Below are positions 49,964-61,451 of a DNA stretch of 64,000 bases, piece by piece. A model generated the notes under the pieces. The model saw only the letters and a program-made list of their open reading frames with translations, was not told the DNA's origin and did no database searches. Origin of the DNA: Ricinus communis (taxonomy: Eukaryota > Streptophyta > Magnoliopsida > Malpighiales > Euphorbiaceae); contig NC_063258.1 of NCBI RefSeq assembly GCF_019578655.1, forward strand, positions 24,618,802-24,682,801. Reading direction: 5' to 3'. The position numbers and the translations under genes are program-made. Position 1 is the first letter of the stretch; every line of letters begins with the position of its first letter.

Positions 49964-51937
49964 TCAGTCCAGCTTCACTGATGAGAACAAGTAGTGCACA
50001 AACCAGAATGATGAAAGGAACCCAACTGTTCCCGTTGCAAACATAATTGCTAGAACCATCAGAAGGGAATAGCCCAGGTAGAGTGTTGCAGAGACAGGTC
50101 CACTTAGACTCTTGAGGTCAAATACGAGATAGTTGATGGAGTACAAGAAAATGTAAATGGCCACTGAACCAGAAGCAAAGAAGGACTTCCACCACCATTT
50201 CCAGTCCTCCACACATAGATGCATGTAAGTTAAAACCAGAGAGACTTCGGCACAAACCACCACGAGAAGGATAAAAACAATCAAGAGAAACCCAAAAACA
50301 TAGTAAACACGGCCCATCCAGATACTAGACATGATAAAGAAGAGCTCAATGAAAAGTGTACCGAAGGGAAGAGTACCAGCACCAAGAACAAGAAGCCAAG
50401 ATGGGTACTTTTGGGCTGGAATTTCCCTTGGAATCTGGTTGGTTCGAACAGGGTATTCAATATGAGGTGCCTTTGCACCAAAATATCCCCCGATTAGGGT
50501 AAGGGGAACAGATATGCAGAACCAGAGTAAAATCAGGATGACAAACAAAGAGAATGGAATGGCACCTGTGCTTTGACTACCCCAGAGCAGGAAATTCAAA
50601 ATGGTTAGAATCAAAAAGGCAATACCAGGAAAGAAGCAAGCAGCTTTCCAGGATACTGAAACCCATCCTTTGTGATCACCACATCCGATAGTCCTCCAAA
50701 GGCGAACTGCAACATAGCCGGCTGCAATACCCAGAATCATGTAGAAAATAAGCATACCTGTAATAAGAGTGCCACGGGAAGCTGGTGACATGAATCCAAG
50801 TGCAGCAAACATTATTGTCACAATTGCCATCCCAAGAATCTGAACTCCATCTCCAACCATGACACACAAAAGAGAGGGATTTGCTGGGGCGCGGAAAACA
50901 TCTCCAACGACAAGTTTCCACCCAGATAACTCCTCATTCATCTGTGCCTGAGCCTCTTTGTCAAGCTCCTCATAACGAGTCAGATCCCGCCTAACAGTCC
51001 TCAAGAAGATGACAAGAACAATACCAGCAAGAAAAGTGATAACCATCAGAGAATTCATGATTGAGAACCAATGGACCTTTGATCCCTCCATCTTCAAATA
51101 GGCATCCCATCTCGATGGCCACTTGATATCACTCTCTTCAAAATTAACCTCATAGGTAAAAACAATTGGCTCGTTCTCCTTAATTGGCATAGACACAGTG
51201 GTGGGATCGCACTTAATTTGAGCAGGATATTTCTCATACATTTTCGTGTTCTTAACTGACTGAACATTATGCATGACGTTACAAGGAACCACTTCAAACC
51301 CCACAACCATGTAACCAGGAATATCTGATCCCCCATTCCCAATTGTAGGAATCACCTCAGCACCATCTCCAGTTCCCATCACACGCGCCACATTAGCCTC
51401 CTCATATTTATGAACAAGAACTGTAAACCTTAAATGGTTAAACACATAATATGCATCCTGAACCTTAATGCCAACAGGAAAACCAGTCCACCTCAACAAG
51501 TATGACTCCTTCTTTGTATACCTTATTGCGGGCAAATTATCAAGAATCAAATTAACCTGATACATCTCATCGATCCTCTTCTTCAAAAGCTTAAAACTAT
51601 CAGCAGATAAAGGATCAGTTTTACACAAAAAGACCTCACTTTCATTCACATGCATCCTAAACCTATACGGTGAATTCTCAATCCTATCTCCCATAAGTAA
51701 TTCACCAAGATTTTCAGCACTATCCTTGACACCCTCAGCGGGCTTGCAAAAGGGCAAACTGTAATAACTAAACGGCATCTCAGTGTCAATAGAAGTGATA
51801 GAATTCACTTTCACCGATAAAGTTTCACCTACATTATATTTGTGGGGGTAACTACCAGGAAGGTAAAACCCATATCCAGATTGGAAAATCAAGAAAATGG
51901 TCAAGACCCAGATCTTAAAACAAGCAAAAGACTCCAT
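49964..51937 (-). CDS. Transmembrane nine (EMP70) superfamily protein
   Basis: Golgi/endosomal nine-span membrane protein of the EMP70/TM9SF family, closest to Arabidopsis TMN11/TMN12 by memory. The single uninterrupted exon codes 657 residues, the family's normal length. An N-terminal signal peptide (MESFACFKIWVLTIFLIFQ, cleaved near residue 23) leads into FYLPGSYPHKYNVGE, the family's opening. A lumenal domain runs to about 270, followed by nine hydrophobic segments, the first near 290-310. Landmarks are GDVFRAPANPSLLCVMVGDGVQ, SRGTLITGMLIFYMI, and WSWKSFFASGSVAIYIFLYS-like sequence near the end. The C-terminus SSVKLD fits the KXD/E motif that plant TMN proteins use for COPI binding and Golgi retention. 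Plant TMN genes are often intronless in their coding region. Confidence 0.97.
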   Translation of the reverse strand: MESFACFKIWVLTIFLIFQSGYGFYLPGSYPHKYNVGETLSVKVNSITSIDTEMPFSYYSLPFCKPAEGVKDSAENLGELLMGDRIENSPYRFRMHVNESEVFLCKTDPLSADSFKLLKKRIDEMYQVNLILDNLPAIRYTKKESYLLRWTGFPVGIKVQDAYYVFNHLRFTVLVHKYEEANVARVMGTGDGAEVIPTIGNGGSDIPGYMVVGFEVVPCNVMHNVQSVKNTKMYEKYPAQIKCDPTTVSMPIKENEPIVFTYEVNFEESDIKWPSRWDAYLKMEGSKVHWFSIMNSLMVITFLAGIVLVIFLRTVRRDLTRYEELDKEAQAQMNEELSGWKLVVGDVFRAPANPSLLCVMVGDGVQILGMAIVTIMFAALGFMSPASRGTLITGMLIFYMILGIAAGYVAVRLWRTIGCGDHKGWVSVSWKAACFFPGIAFLILTILNFLLWGSQSTGAIPFSLFVILILLWFCISVPLTLIGGYFGAKAPHIEYPVRTNQIPREIPAQKYPSWLLVLGAGTLPFGTLFIELFFIMSSIWMGRVYYVFGFLLIVFILLVVVCAEVSLVLTYMHLCVEDWKWWWKSFFASGSVAIYIFLYSINYLVFDLKSLSGPVSATLYLGYSLLMVLAIMFATGTVGFLSSFWFVHYLFSSVKLD

Positions 51938-52269
51938 CTTTAAGGAGTTCTGTAGCGATTAACGTCAGATCTGGGAAACCCAGATCAAGAAACAAGTGGA
52001 ACACAAAAGATCCAATGATATGTGATTCTGGGTGCCAATAAGAAGTTAAAACAAAATCAAAGGCTAGACAAATACAGAAGTAAAAGAAATGGAAAAACAG
52101 AAAATAGAAAAGGGGAGCTTTAAAGAATAAGAAGGGCAGATTGGATCTAACTGACCTTGTGAAAATAGTGAAAATGTATATGCAAGCTAAGGAAAGGTAG
52201 AGATCTTGATGGAATAAGAAAGAAAGAGAGCAAAGAGAGAGTTTACAGGATTGGATGGCACGGCAACAA

Positions 52270-52278
52270 GTTTTATAT
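52270..52278 (-). promoter_or_regulatory. possible TATA box of the TMN gene
   Basis: On the minus strand the sequence reads ACATATAAAACTTG about 335 bp upstream of the TMN ATG, followed by a purine/pyrimidine-rich leader. A leader of about 300 nt, possibly spliced, would result. Confidence 0.45.
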
Positions 52279-52344
52279 GTAAATGGGTTCTGTATTGCTC
52301 CCTTAGAAGTAGACTGCCGACTGATTTCCTTGCTTTTCACGAAT

Positions 52345-54503
52345 TGACGATATTATCCATTTTTACTCACCTCTTTCACCAGTTGCCTAAATAGCATTAT
52401 TTTTTCTGTCATTATTACAACAAAATTTTACTTTATTTGATAATTATATTTTATTATTATTATTCTTACAAATAAGGATAAAAAGAACATCAACTTACAA
52501 TTTTACTCATTTAGTAACAATACTTTTTTCTTTTCTAACATCGCTTATGCAGTAATATTGAGTTTATATAGAAACATATATATGTTTATATTTGTTATGA
52601 ATTTTATAATAATATTTTAAAATGATGATAAATCATAATAATAATCTTATCACCTAAAAAATCTATCTTTGTGTATATTATATGAAAATACAAAACTAAG
52701 TTCTAAAAACTTTTTGATAGATGTTAAATATATTAAGCAAAATAATGTGTCTAACATTTTTATCACATGTGACAATTTGTGTTACGTTTTCTAAAATTAG
52801 TTTTATTCTTATATTAAAATTATTTTAAAAACTTTATATTTTATTATATTTTGTATTAAATTATACAAATATAATTAATGTAATAAGTAAAATTACTTTT
52901 TAATTAACGATGATTTCAGTTTTAAAAATAATATATGAATTATACTATTATTAATTTATAAATATAATTAGTATATTAATTAGTAATATTAGAAAAAGAA
53001 AAAGGAAACAAAATCTATGGTTATAGAAACTTTATTAGTAAGAAATCCTAAAATATCAAATTTTAATCCTAATTATGTTATTTATTAATTAAATATGTTT
53101 TAATGAAAATAATAGTAGACGACTGTTGAACCATAAATTTTAAGCCTTTCGTAACTCTTAGGAGAAAAAAATGAGTATATATCAATAGATATTGCATAAA
53201 TACAAATCACTTTAGTTACATGCTATTCCTGTTTACTAAAAGAATATAAAGAATACTTAATTTAGAACCTTAAAATAGAGAATTACATTTATAATTTTTT
53301 TTTGTTTTAATAAAGGTCGAATAAGCTCGGACCACCATATGTATTTTTTATTATTTAATTTTTTTTAACCACATGATTTTGATATCTTAATTTTAGCTTT
53401 TTGTGTAAAATTAGAAAACAAGCCTCAAAATATTAAGAATAATTCTATATAAAATATTATATGCGACTTCATATGATAAAAAATAATAATTTTATATAAA
53501 ATATTATATGCGGCATCAGATAATAATTTTAATTTTATATAAAAATTATATGCGAGATCGGGTGGTAAGAGTTGGTACCCATTAAGATTGGCTATGTAGT
53601 ATTACTTATATTAGCTTTAGCTTAGATCCCAAGTAAAAAGTAAACGAATATGTTTGATCAACAAGAAACTCTTCACATGCCTTATCGTCTGTAATTAACA
53701 AGAAAAAGAGTACTTACACCCTTTGTAATAAATTGCAGCCACTTTGATGTGTGCTTAAGTTATGGCAATGCAATTGCAGAATTCAATGGTGTTGGGTGGT
53801 CATCGTGCCTAAGACTAGCTAACCACAACCCAATTTGATAGTATATTTAAGTTCTGTATTAGAGCTTGAATGAATAAGTACACCATACAGACAGACATTG
53901 ATGAAGAGAGCATACCAAAAGCTATGGTAATAAACAGTACATGTCAAAGACTTAAAAATCAAGTATTAGTGATTGACTTGCGAATGCCAATATGAAATTT
54001 TTAACACATTTTCTTTTTTACCTTCCACATCACATGGACAAGCTGGGACTTCCACTTTGCAGCTTCCACAAGTCTAGGCTATAACAAAAACTACATTGAA
54101 CTTGAAGAAATATTGTTCATCCAAGCTCAACTGCAAGTATTATGATTGGTTTCTGACCAAGAGGAAACCAAAAAAAAGATAAAAATGAAGGAACCATTTA
54201 CATACTTACAAATTCAAATGGCTGGTTTGGAACAGCCTACAAAAGATTCAATGTTAAATCCTAAATAGTTTGCATGATTGTTTGCTTTATTGAACATGCC
54301 AAAAGTGTAAATTCATAACAAGTTAGACTAGACAAAGAAAAAACAAAAACAGAGCGTTATTTTATTCACAAATCATTTGATGAACATACATGAGGATGCA
54401 GGTATGTATAAATTGTAAGCATTTTACAAAATGTTTAATCCCAACAATTTATAAGTTGTCTCCTGGCTTCTTTTGGATATTTAAAAAAAAAAAAAGATAG
54501 TAC
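52345..54503. other. AT-rich spacer between TMN and G-patch genes
   Basis: Very AT-rich DNA from 52.38 to 53.6 kb, then more balanced sequence to 54.5 kb that probably holds the 3' untranslated region of the G-patch gene. The only structure noted is the tandem repeat at 53446-53556. I see no coding region. Confidence 0.6.
53446..53556. repeat. three-copy tandem repeat, 43-47 bp units
   Basis: The word tatataaaatattatatgcg occurs at about 53446 and 53493, and in altered form (tatataaaaattatatgcg) at about 53536. The copies share flanking aataatttta and catca/gatc segments. Divergence between copies shows it is not recent. Confidence 0.65.
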
Positions 54504-57500
54504 CTAACCTTTGGCACCTAATCCTCGTGATTTTGGGAGCCTAACAGCAGCTAAAGGGTTGACAATGCCTTGTGAGTTTTTGCCCAAACCCATGCCTTCA
54601 ACAAAGCCCATCCTTGCCATCATCTTAGAGCCAAAACCTTTTGTATGCTTTTCAAAAGCTCCCAGACTTTGAAGTTTTGCATGCTTTCCAAGCCTCCCAG
54701 CGCTTTGAAGTTTATTGTCCATGGGGTCGCCATTAGTGTCAGGGATGTTGGCACCCAATCCAAGTGATTTAGGCCGTTGGATCGCTTCAATGGGCTCAGC
54801 TATACCTTGACCATCCCTTCCCAGTCCACCACCTTCTACAAATCCCATTTTCGCCATCATCTTGGATCCAAAACCCTTAGTGTGTACCTCAAATGCACCA
54901 ACCTTTGCTGTGCTAGTGGTATCCTTATTTTCAGAAGTTTCAGTCTCTTTAGAGTCCATTGTTGTCATTTCAACAGCTTCAGACATTATGCCACTTGATA
55001 CAAATGACACTGGTTGATCAGCATATAAACCCTTTCTTCCTCCCTGTCTCTTGGATGCACTGACACTGTTAGTTGACTTCTTTGAAGACTTACTCCGGGT
55101 TTGAGTCTCCAGTGAGTTGAAGCCACCCCCCATTCTGCTCTGCTTCCCCTTATATCTACCTATGCTTGATGATTTTGTTCTAGAGCCTTCATTAACAGTA
55201 AAATCCAAATCTTCTTCTCCAGCTCCTATCAGCTGAAATTCAAGAACACTATCAGTATCACATCCTCATATTTACTGTGGCAGCAAACTATGATTAGCCC
55301 GATTAACAATGAAGATCTCAGAAAGTAGTGAGCCTAAGAGCAACAAAAGTTGAAAGCAGAACATGGAATACTTAAACTGAAGAACTCTAAGATGCCAGTG
55401 GATGGAAGTTTGAAACCTTTTCTAGACGAAGTTTATCACTAGCTGATGGCATGCTTGTGTGCTGAGTTCGTGTAACTGTTACAAATCTGAAAAAAACAGA
55501 AGCCCAGCTAGTTTAGCATCAAAATGAACACACAGATTGAGACGAGCTGTCTTCCCAAAAATTTTAAAATACTAACCTTCTCTTACCCGAACCTTGACAA
55601 CCACTCGACAAACGGTAAATTGCTGCTAATCGCCGTACCTAACATTGAAAGGAACTTGAGCGTTAAAACATTTCTAGATGTGATGAAAACCTAGGTCTTC
55701 AGAGATCTATTCCAATGTTATAAAAAAAATATTAAAAACAAAAACAAAGCAAAAGGTTTATCAATGTGTGTGCGCAAAATATCGAAGCCCTTATGCTCAC
55801 CCAAGTATCCTACTATACTTTAATGCAAATAAAGTGTCATTTAATAAATGCTGTAGAAGAAAGAAAAGCAGAATGAAAGCTCTCCACTCTTTGATTTAGT
55901 TTGAAGCTTCTCTAAAACACCCTTTTGCTCAATAACAAATGACATATTAAACAACAAGGTGACTCAATCATTAGAAGTAGTAGCAGTACTAGTATCATGA
56001 AGAGCATCCCAAAGATTCAAATTAAGAAGGTTCAAGGCAATATGAAAAACACATAAATCAATGAACCAACAAGGCAGAAAATTGGTAGCAAACTGCAAAA
56101 GAAAGAGGAAACAGAGTGCCATACTTGGGAACAATCACGGGAGTGCATTGGTTGAAAAGAAAATATTTCCACTTCATCCAAGACAATCTGCTCAAGTTTC
56201 TTTTTTAAAAGAAAAAAGAAAAAGGACAAAGCTGTTAGTTCTTGCAAAGGGCTTAGGTGAAATGGACATTCCATTGATAAAAATATCAGGCATTAAACAG
56301 GTTTAACATGGCATACACAGGATATGAAGTACAACTGTTTCATAATATTGATTCATAGGATTATCAACATTGCTTCCAAGTAAAACCATACGCAGGTTTC
56401 GGAATTTAGGACTTGGTGATTCACAATGCAAATGGTTGATGCTCAATTATGTGTCTACCACATTGTATGATATATGAGCAGCAAGTAGTCAATCAGTGTA
56501 CAAATGGTTCTGAGTACCGTATTTATTTTCTCAAGATCGACTCCCCTTTGCAGCATTCTTTCACGCCGTTTGACAGCAATCATCTCTTTGCGGTGTTTCT
56601 TCTTTTCACCTGTATGGTAAGCATGTTAAATTGCATATAGAAAGCTAATTGATTAACTAAATAATTTAGTCTCTCAAAAATCAAAAATAAAAATAAGTCA
56701 TTGGAGAAAAAAGAACAAAGCTAAAGATGCAGATTATCACACTCCAAAAGCTGAAAATGAAGGTCCGGATACACATGCATGAGTGAATGGGTTTGTACAA
56801 GTACATGCCTAGAGAGAGACAGAGAATATGGATGGATCTAACTATCCCCACTAGATCTCATGTTCTTTTATATAATATCAAATTGGCCCAAGGAAAAAAA
56901 AATTGTCCCCAGGCTTAAAATCACAAAGAAATTGGTCTCTCTTCACAACACATAGAGAGACTAGGTTGACAACATAAAAACAAATTGCAGTTAATTAAGA
57001 CAAGCGGCTATAAGCAAACCTCACCAGGAAATCTTCTGGACTTTTTACTCTTTTGAGCCTCTAAAGGCCAGGACTGAGGCAACCGAGCATTATACTTCTT
57101 TTTGGCAGAAACAGTTCTAGGGTCCTTTACAAGTATAAGGTCATCCAAGGTAGATGGTAAAGCATCTCTAGAACCAGCATTATATTTCTTTCTTGACTGA
57201 GACTTTTTCATACCATATTCCCTAGACGCATCCTGGAGTTCAATCCCACCCAATTTCTCCAGAGTCTCATCAAAGCAATCACTAGAAGAAGAACTATCCT
57301 CATCAGAGTCGACCAAATGACATTCACCCAAATGGTTTTCTACTAACCATTTGGCATCTAAAATATTGTCGCTCCCACCAATGCCTTCTAAGTAATCTTC
57401 TGCCACCTCTTCATCTATCTCCAAATCACTATCAGAGATATTGTCAGACATATCACTTTCAGATAGTTCATCTGTTTCCCCTGATTCAGAAGATTCAGAA

Positions 57501-59159
57501 ACTTCATCATCTTCCGACTCTTCCTCACTTTCCCCATCAGATATATCTTGGGTAAATAATTTCACGCTCCCAATTGACAAAAATCCTGAATTTTTCCTTG
57601 GCGAGAGTGCCTTGGTTTGCACTTCTTCAGCCATTTCTTCACCTACCTCACAGTCAGTATCATCAGCATCCATTTCTTTCTCGGAGTGTGAAGAATCAAA
57701 ACAAGTTTCACCTTTCCCTTCTTCTTCCGTTTGTTTTGAGGATGAACCAATAGCATCAGGGTTTGTCTCAGATTCATCATGGAACCCCAATCCCCTGTGC
57801 ACACTACCATCTAGCACAAAACTTGAATCATAATCATAAGTGCAGTCCACATTGTTAGGCTTCAAAGGTGTTGTGTTGTCTAAATAAGCAACTATCTGGG
57901 TCTCCTTGGAATCAACTAAAACAATAGGTTGTGATACATCCAAATCATAATCTCTTCCATTGCCCTTGACAGATAATTCATTGTGCAACCCATCCTGTAA
58001 CATTTGAAGAAAAGAAAATGGCATTTCATAGGCCATAGCTTATGTTGAGAACACAAAAGAATTATTATCAGAATGTAAACTTGTGGGCGAATAAAAAAAC
58101 GAACAAAGATCATGCTAAGAAAGAAACATCACATGTATCTACAGTATACTTGAATCAGTAGAAATGAAAGTTAATGCAGTGTGTTTCTCCATAAAAGTAA
58201 GCTTAACTATTTTAATGAAAGCAAACAGTACATGGAAATCTTTGTACCATACATGACAAACAAGCAACCAAGATTAAGCTCCAAAGGAACTTTAATCAGT
58301 GAAGTAAGGAAACCCATGAAGAAAAGGAAATCTAAAGACGTTTGTTAAAATCAAGTAGAAAACGCCACTTTGAAATCATACTTTTTGAACCAATAAAAGG
58401 ACCAACTTCAAGCTGAAAATGCTAATTCAATTTTCAGTAAACAGACAATCGAAGAAACTGAAGAGCGCACACATACACACACGCACACCATTTGGGTGCA
58501 AAAGAAAAAGGAATACCTGAATCTCAACAGTAGGGTAGCTATAACCAAAAGCATTTCCATTGGATTTTCGAGGTCCACTTTTAGAAGAAGATGCTGCTTT
58601 TGATTTTGAAGCAGACTTAAAATTCGCGTTAGAATTCCTTCCTGCAATATGAACCAGAATAAAATCCAAAATAAAGCATAGAATAACCAAAATTAAAACA
58701 CTAAAAAAACATTGCAGTTCACCTAACAAAGCTCTCACTTAATTGCCCAGAAGCAAAAAAAAAAACTTAAAATTTGGTCATGAAAAACCCACTAACAGAA
58801 ACAAGAATAAGATTGCATTTGAGCTAAAAACATTATATCTTTTCCTCATATATGCTTTCTTAGAGACGAATTATGACTAAAAGATTCAATTTTTCCCTCA
58901 CTTTCTCAGCAACATACACAATCACAAATGACAAGGGATAGAAAAAGTTAGGACCTTGAAAAGAGGCGGGACAAGAAGAGCTGAGATTCCAATCAGACAA
59001 AACGCCACCTTCTACGAAAAGAGAGTCTCTGATTCCATTGGATCTTCTTCTGCTCTTATTATTTTTCTTGGTGTTAGAGCTACTGTCGTTTCTATTATTT
59101 CTGTTCTCGTTTCTATTGTTGGTTTTGCTTCTGGGTCTTCTCTTACCTCCACCAGCCAT
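54504..59159 (-). CDS. R3H and double G-patch protein, Sqs1-like
   Basis: Probable nuclear RNA-binding cofactor related to yeast Sqs1/Pfa1, a G-patch activator of the DEAH helicase Prp43; Arabidopsis At3g09850 is the remembered relative. The eight exons are 59159-58955, 58641-58517, 57994-57020, 56601-56518, 56199-56125, 55638-55577, 55486-55417, 55232-54504, in frame for 774 residues. The N-terminus [16 protein letters not shown] is basic. Residues 110-435 are a long acidic Ser/Glu/Asp-rich region in one large exon. The R3H domain lies at about 466-532 ([13 protein letters not shown]...GSGKRRFVTV). G-patches lie at about 643-692 and 722-773, each starting [16 protein letters not shown] and ending in LGLGA or RGLGA. 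The exon 4 acceptor must be AAAAG/AAG: the nearer upstream CAG would give a frame with a stop. The second G-patch ends two residues before the stop codon. Confidence 0.93.
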
Positions 59160-59243
59160 GGCAGCGATCAACCAAAGGAGGCTGAATGATTGCGGTTTGC
59201 TTCCTGTGATGCAAAAGAGAGAGAGAGATCATTGGAAGTTATT

Positions 59244-59332
59244 TGGGCCGTTTATATTTTCCGTGGGCCCAATTGGCGAGCGGTTCGGGCCATGATGTAC
59301 TTTTGCAGGGGATTACAGCCCGTTGACACGTG
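59244..59332. promoter_or_regulatory. site II (TGGGCC) elements and a G-box upstream of the G-patch gene
   Basis: TGGGCC at 59244-59249 and the palindrome TGGGCCCA at 59264-59271 lie 85-112 bp upstream of the ATG at 59159, with CACGTG at 59327-59332 further out. Clustered TGGGCY elements are TCP-factor sites common in plant genes for ribosome biogenesis and growth, which fits a ribosome-assembly/splicing cofactor. The link is inferred. Confidence 0.5.
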
Positions 59333-59747
59333 ATCAACATCACCACCGTGGCTCTAAGCGGTTAAGTATATCCGTGCGCTTTAGATTCAAGAAAAGGTCT
59401 AAGTTCCGGTGGAATTCGACATATTTCGACATATTTGATGTTTGATGGTGCTTTATATTTATTAAAATATTTTTATGCCAGTGATTTTAATTTTAAGTAT
59501 TATATATCTTTTAATGAGTGGCTAAAATAGAAAAGATTTATAAGTTTTTATAAGATTTCTATAATATTATTTATCTTTTTTTTGACATCAAATATCCAAC
59601 CACAAATTTATTTTTTTTTTTTTAGTTTTTACTGCGTACTTAACTTTGAAGGAGAACATATCTAGTAAAGTTGTGTATATGAAAACAATATTAGAAAATA
59701 TGTATGAAAAATTTCTAAAGTATTGATCTGAATATAGCAGAATATTA

Positions 59748-61051
59748 GCTGTTGGTGTGATTTTAAATCCTAGGTACAAGTTAAGTTTTGTTGAGTGGTG
59801 CTATGAGAAGCTTTACAATGATAAGGGATTAGTCGAAGCTATGAAAGTTAAAAATGACATTCTCTTTATGTTCTGCGTATGTGAATGCTGAAATTTTGAG
59901 CAGCAACGCAACTAGTGGAGTTTCCGAAACTAAATCCATGCAAATAATGGAAGTTGATGTACATGAGACTCTTCCTTCTAAGGATATATTGAAGATAAAT
60001 ATAGCTATATTGTTAGTTGGTTTTAGTTATATATATAAATATGAAATATTATTAAATATTATTATTCTTTTCAGATATAAAAATAACTAAATCTGCTATA
60101 TCTTTTCACATATGTAGATATGAAAAATTACTATTTTTTTAATTTTATTTTTTAAATATAAAAATAATTTATTTTATTTTATTTTCTTATGCTTTTGTAA
60201 GAGTTTGACCCTTTTGAGTGTGATACTATTATTCCTTAAAAGAGTCAATTTAAACTTTATCTTGATGAGGTAAGAATGGATCGAAAGATTAAACTAGATA
60301 TGTTATCATACTGAAAAGGAAATCAATATAGGTATCCTCAAATTGCAGCCATGGCCCGTGATGTTTTAACAATTTCTGTGACCACGATAGCTTTTGAAAG
60401 TGCATTCAGCAATAGTGAATGGGTTCTTGATCAAAATAGGAGTGCACTTAAGCTTGATATGGTGGAAGCTTTTATTAGTAGAAATTAGCTATATGTAGTT
60501 CAATGTATAATAATCTAACCTTAAGTTAGAAATTTTATAAACTTTTTGTTTATTTTTTTATTTATTCTTTTTTCTTTACTTTGTAGAAGCAAAATTAGAG
60601 TTGGAAGAACTTTCAAAAGAAATTATGGAGTTTAACATAGAGTCATTGGATTTAGAAAAAGATGTTGTTGCTCATCTAATTCTGGAATTTAGAATTTTAT
60701 ATGAACTTTAAATGAATTTTGCATTATGATTTAGTATTATGTGTAATCAACTCTAAGGATACTCCTTGTACTAGATGAAATTTTTATTTATAATTAGTAT
60801 TATTTATATTAATTTAGAAAAATATATTAATTTGTATGTTAATAATATTAAATGGTTGTGTTATTTATTTAACAAGTTAAGTGGGTCGTCTTAAATTTTA
60901 TGACCCACATACGACCCACTTAACTAAATGTGTTATGCGTGTCGTGTTCGTGTCACACGTTAAGAATTCGTGTCGTGATAGGATTGAGATAAAATGACAT
61001 GAATAATAAATGACACGAACACGACCCACCAATACGTTTTGACACTCCTAC
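59748..61051 (+). mobile_element. decayed hAT transposon, 3' half
   Basis: The plus strand shows C-terminal pieces of a plant hAT transposase: ILNPRYKLSFVEWCYEKLY near 59760-59816, YLDEVRMDRKIKLDMLSY then a TGA in place of the usual Trp, YPQIAAMARDVLTISVTTIA, FESAFSNSEWVLDQNRSALK (60340-60450), and after a probable intron ELEELSKEIMEFN near 60600. The ESAFS...R.VLD...RS.L run is the hAT dimerisation domain. The right end, cgttttgacactccta (61035-61050), read in reverse is a typical hAT TAGGAGTGTCAAAACG terminus, preceded by gacacgaacacgaccca sub-terminal repeats. The left end and zinc finger part are missing, and a frameshift lies near 59855. Confidence 0.8.
60885..60924. repeat. short inverted repeat in the hAT sub-terminal region
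   Basis: The arm gttaagtgggtcgt pairs with acgacccacttaac across a 12-base loop. Such sub-terminal hexamer clusters are where hAT transposases bind. Confidence 0.6.
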
Positions 61052-61112
61052 TTATAGCTATTATATGTTTACCTTCCTTTGGCACGCAGCTGGACCCGCT
61101 CCAACGGGCTTG

Positions 61113-61445
61113 TTCTTAAATAGTCTTGAAAAAATAACAAAAATACCCATATTTTTTAATTTTTATTAAAAATAATGTACAATTTTTTTTAAAAAAATTT
61201 ACTATTAAAAATATCAAAAAATGATTTTTTAATTTTTTTTTTCAAAAATACAATTGTGGTTGTTTCTTAGTTTTTTTTTTTGTTGTTTTTTGGTAAAATA
61301 ACTTAAAAAAAATCAAAAAACAATCACATCATATTTTTGAAAAAAAAAGTTAAAAAAATAATATTATTTAAAAAGAAAGTTTACACAATAAAAATATTTT
61401 TTTTTTGTTGATTTTAGGGTATTTTTCAAAAGTTCCCAATAGTCT
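61113..61445. mobile_element. AT-rich foldback element of about 330 bp
   Basis: The left half (aaaaatacccatattttttaa ... tcaaaaatacaattgtggtt) is an imperfect inverted complement of the right half (aatcacatcatatttttgaa ... ttagggtatttttcaaaag). The centre near 61280-61300 folds on a short loop. Homopolymer A and T runs make exact borders uncertain. Non-coding. Confidence 0.5.
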
Positions 61446-61451
61446 TTACCA

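Noticed and set aside
50450..50470. ggttcgaac-like word suggesting a tRNA T-loop
   Set aside because: It is inside the TMN coding exon and no acceptor stem or anticodon arm can be built around it.
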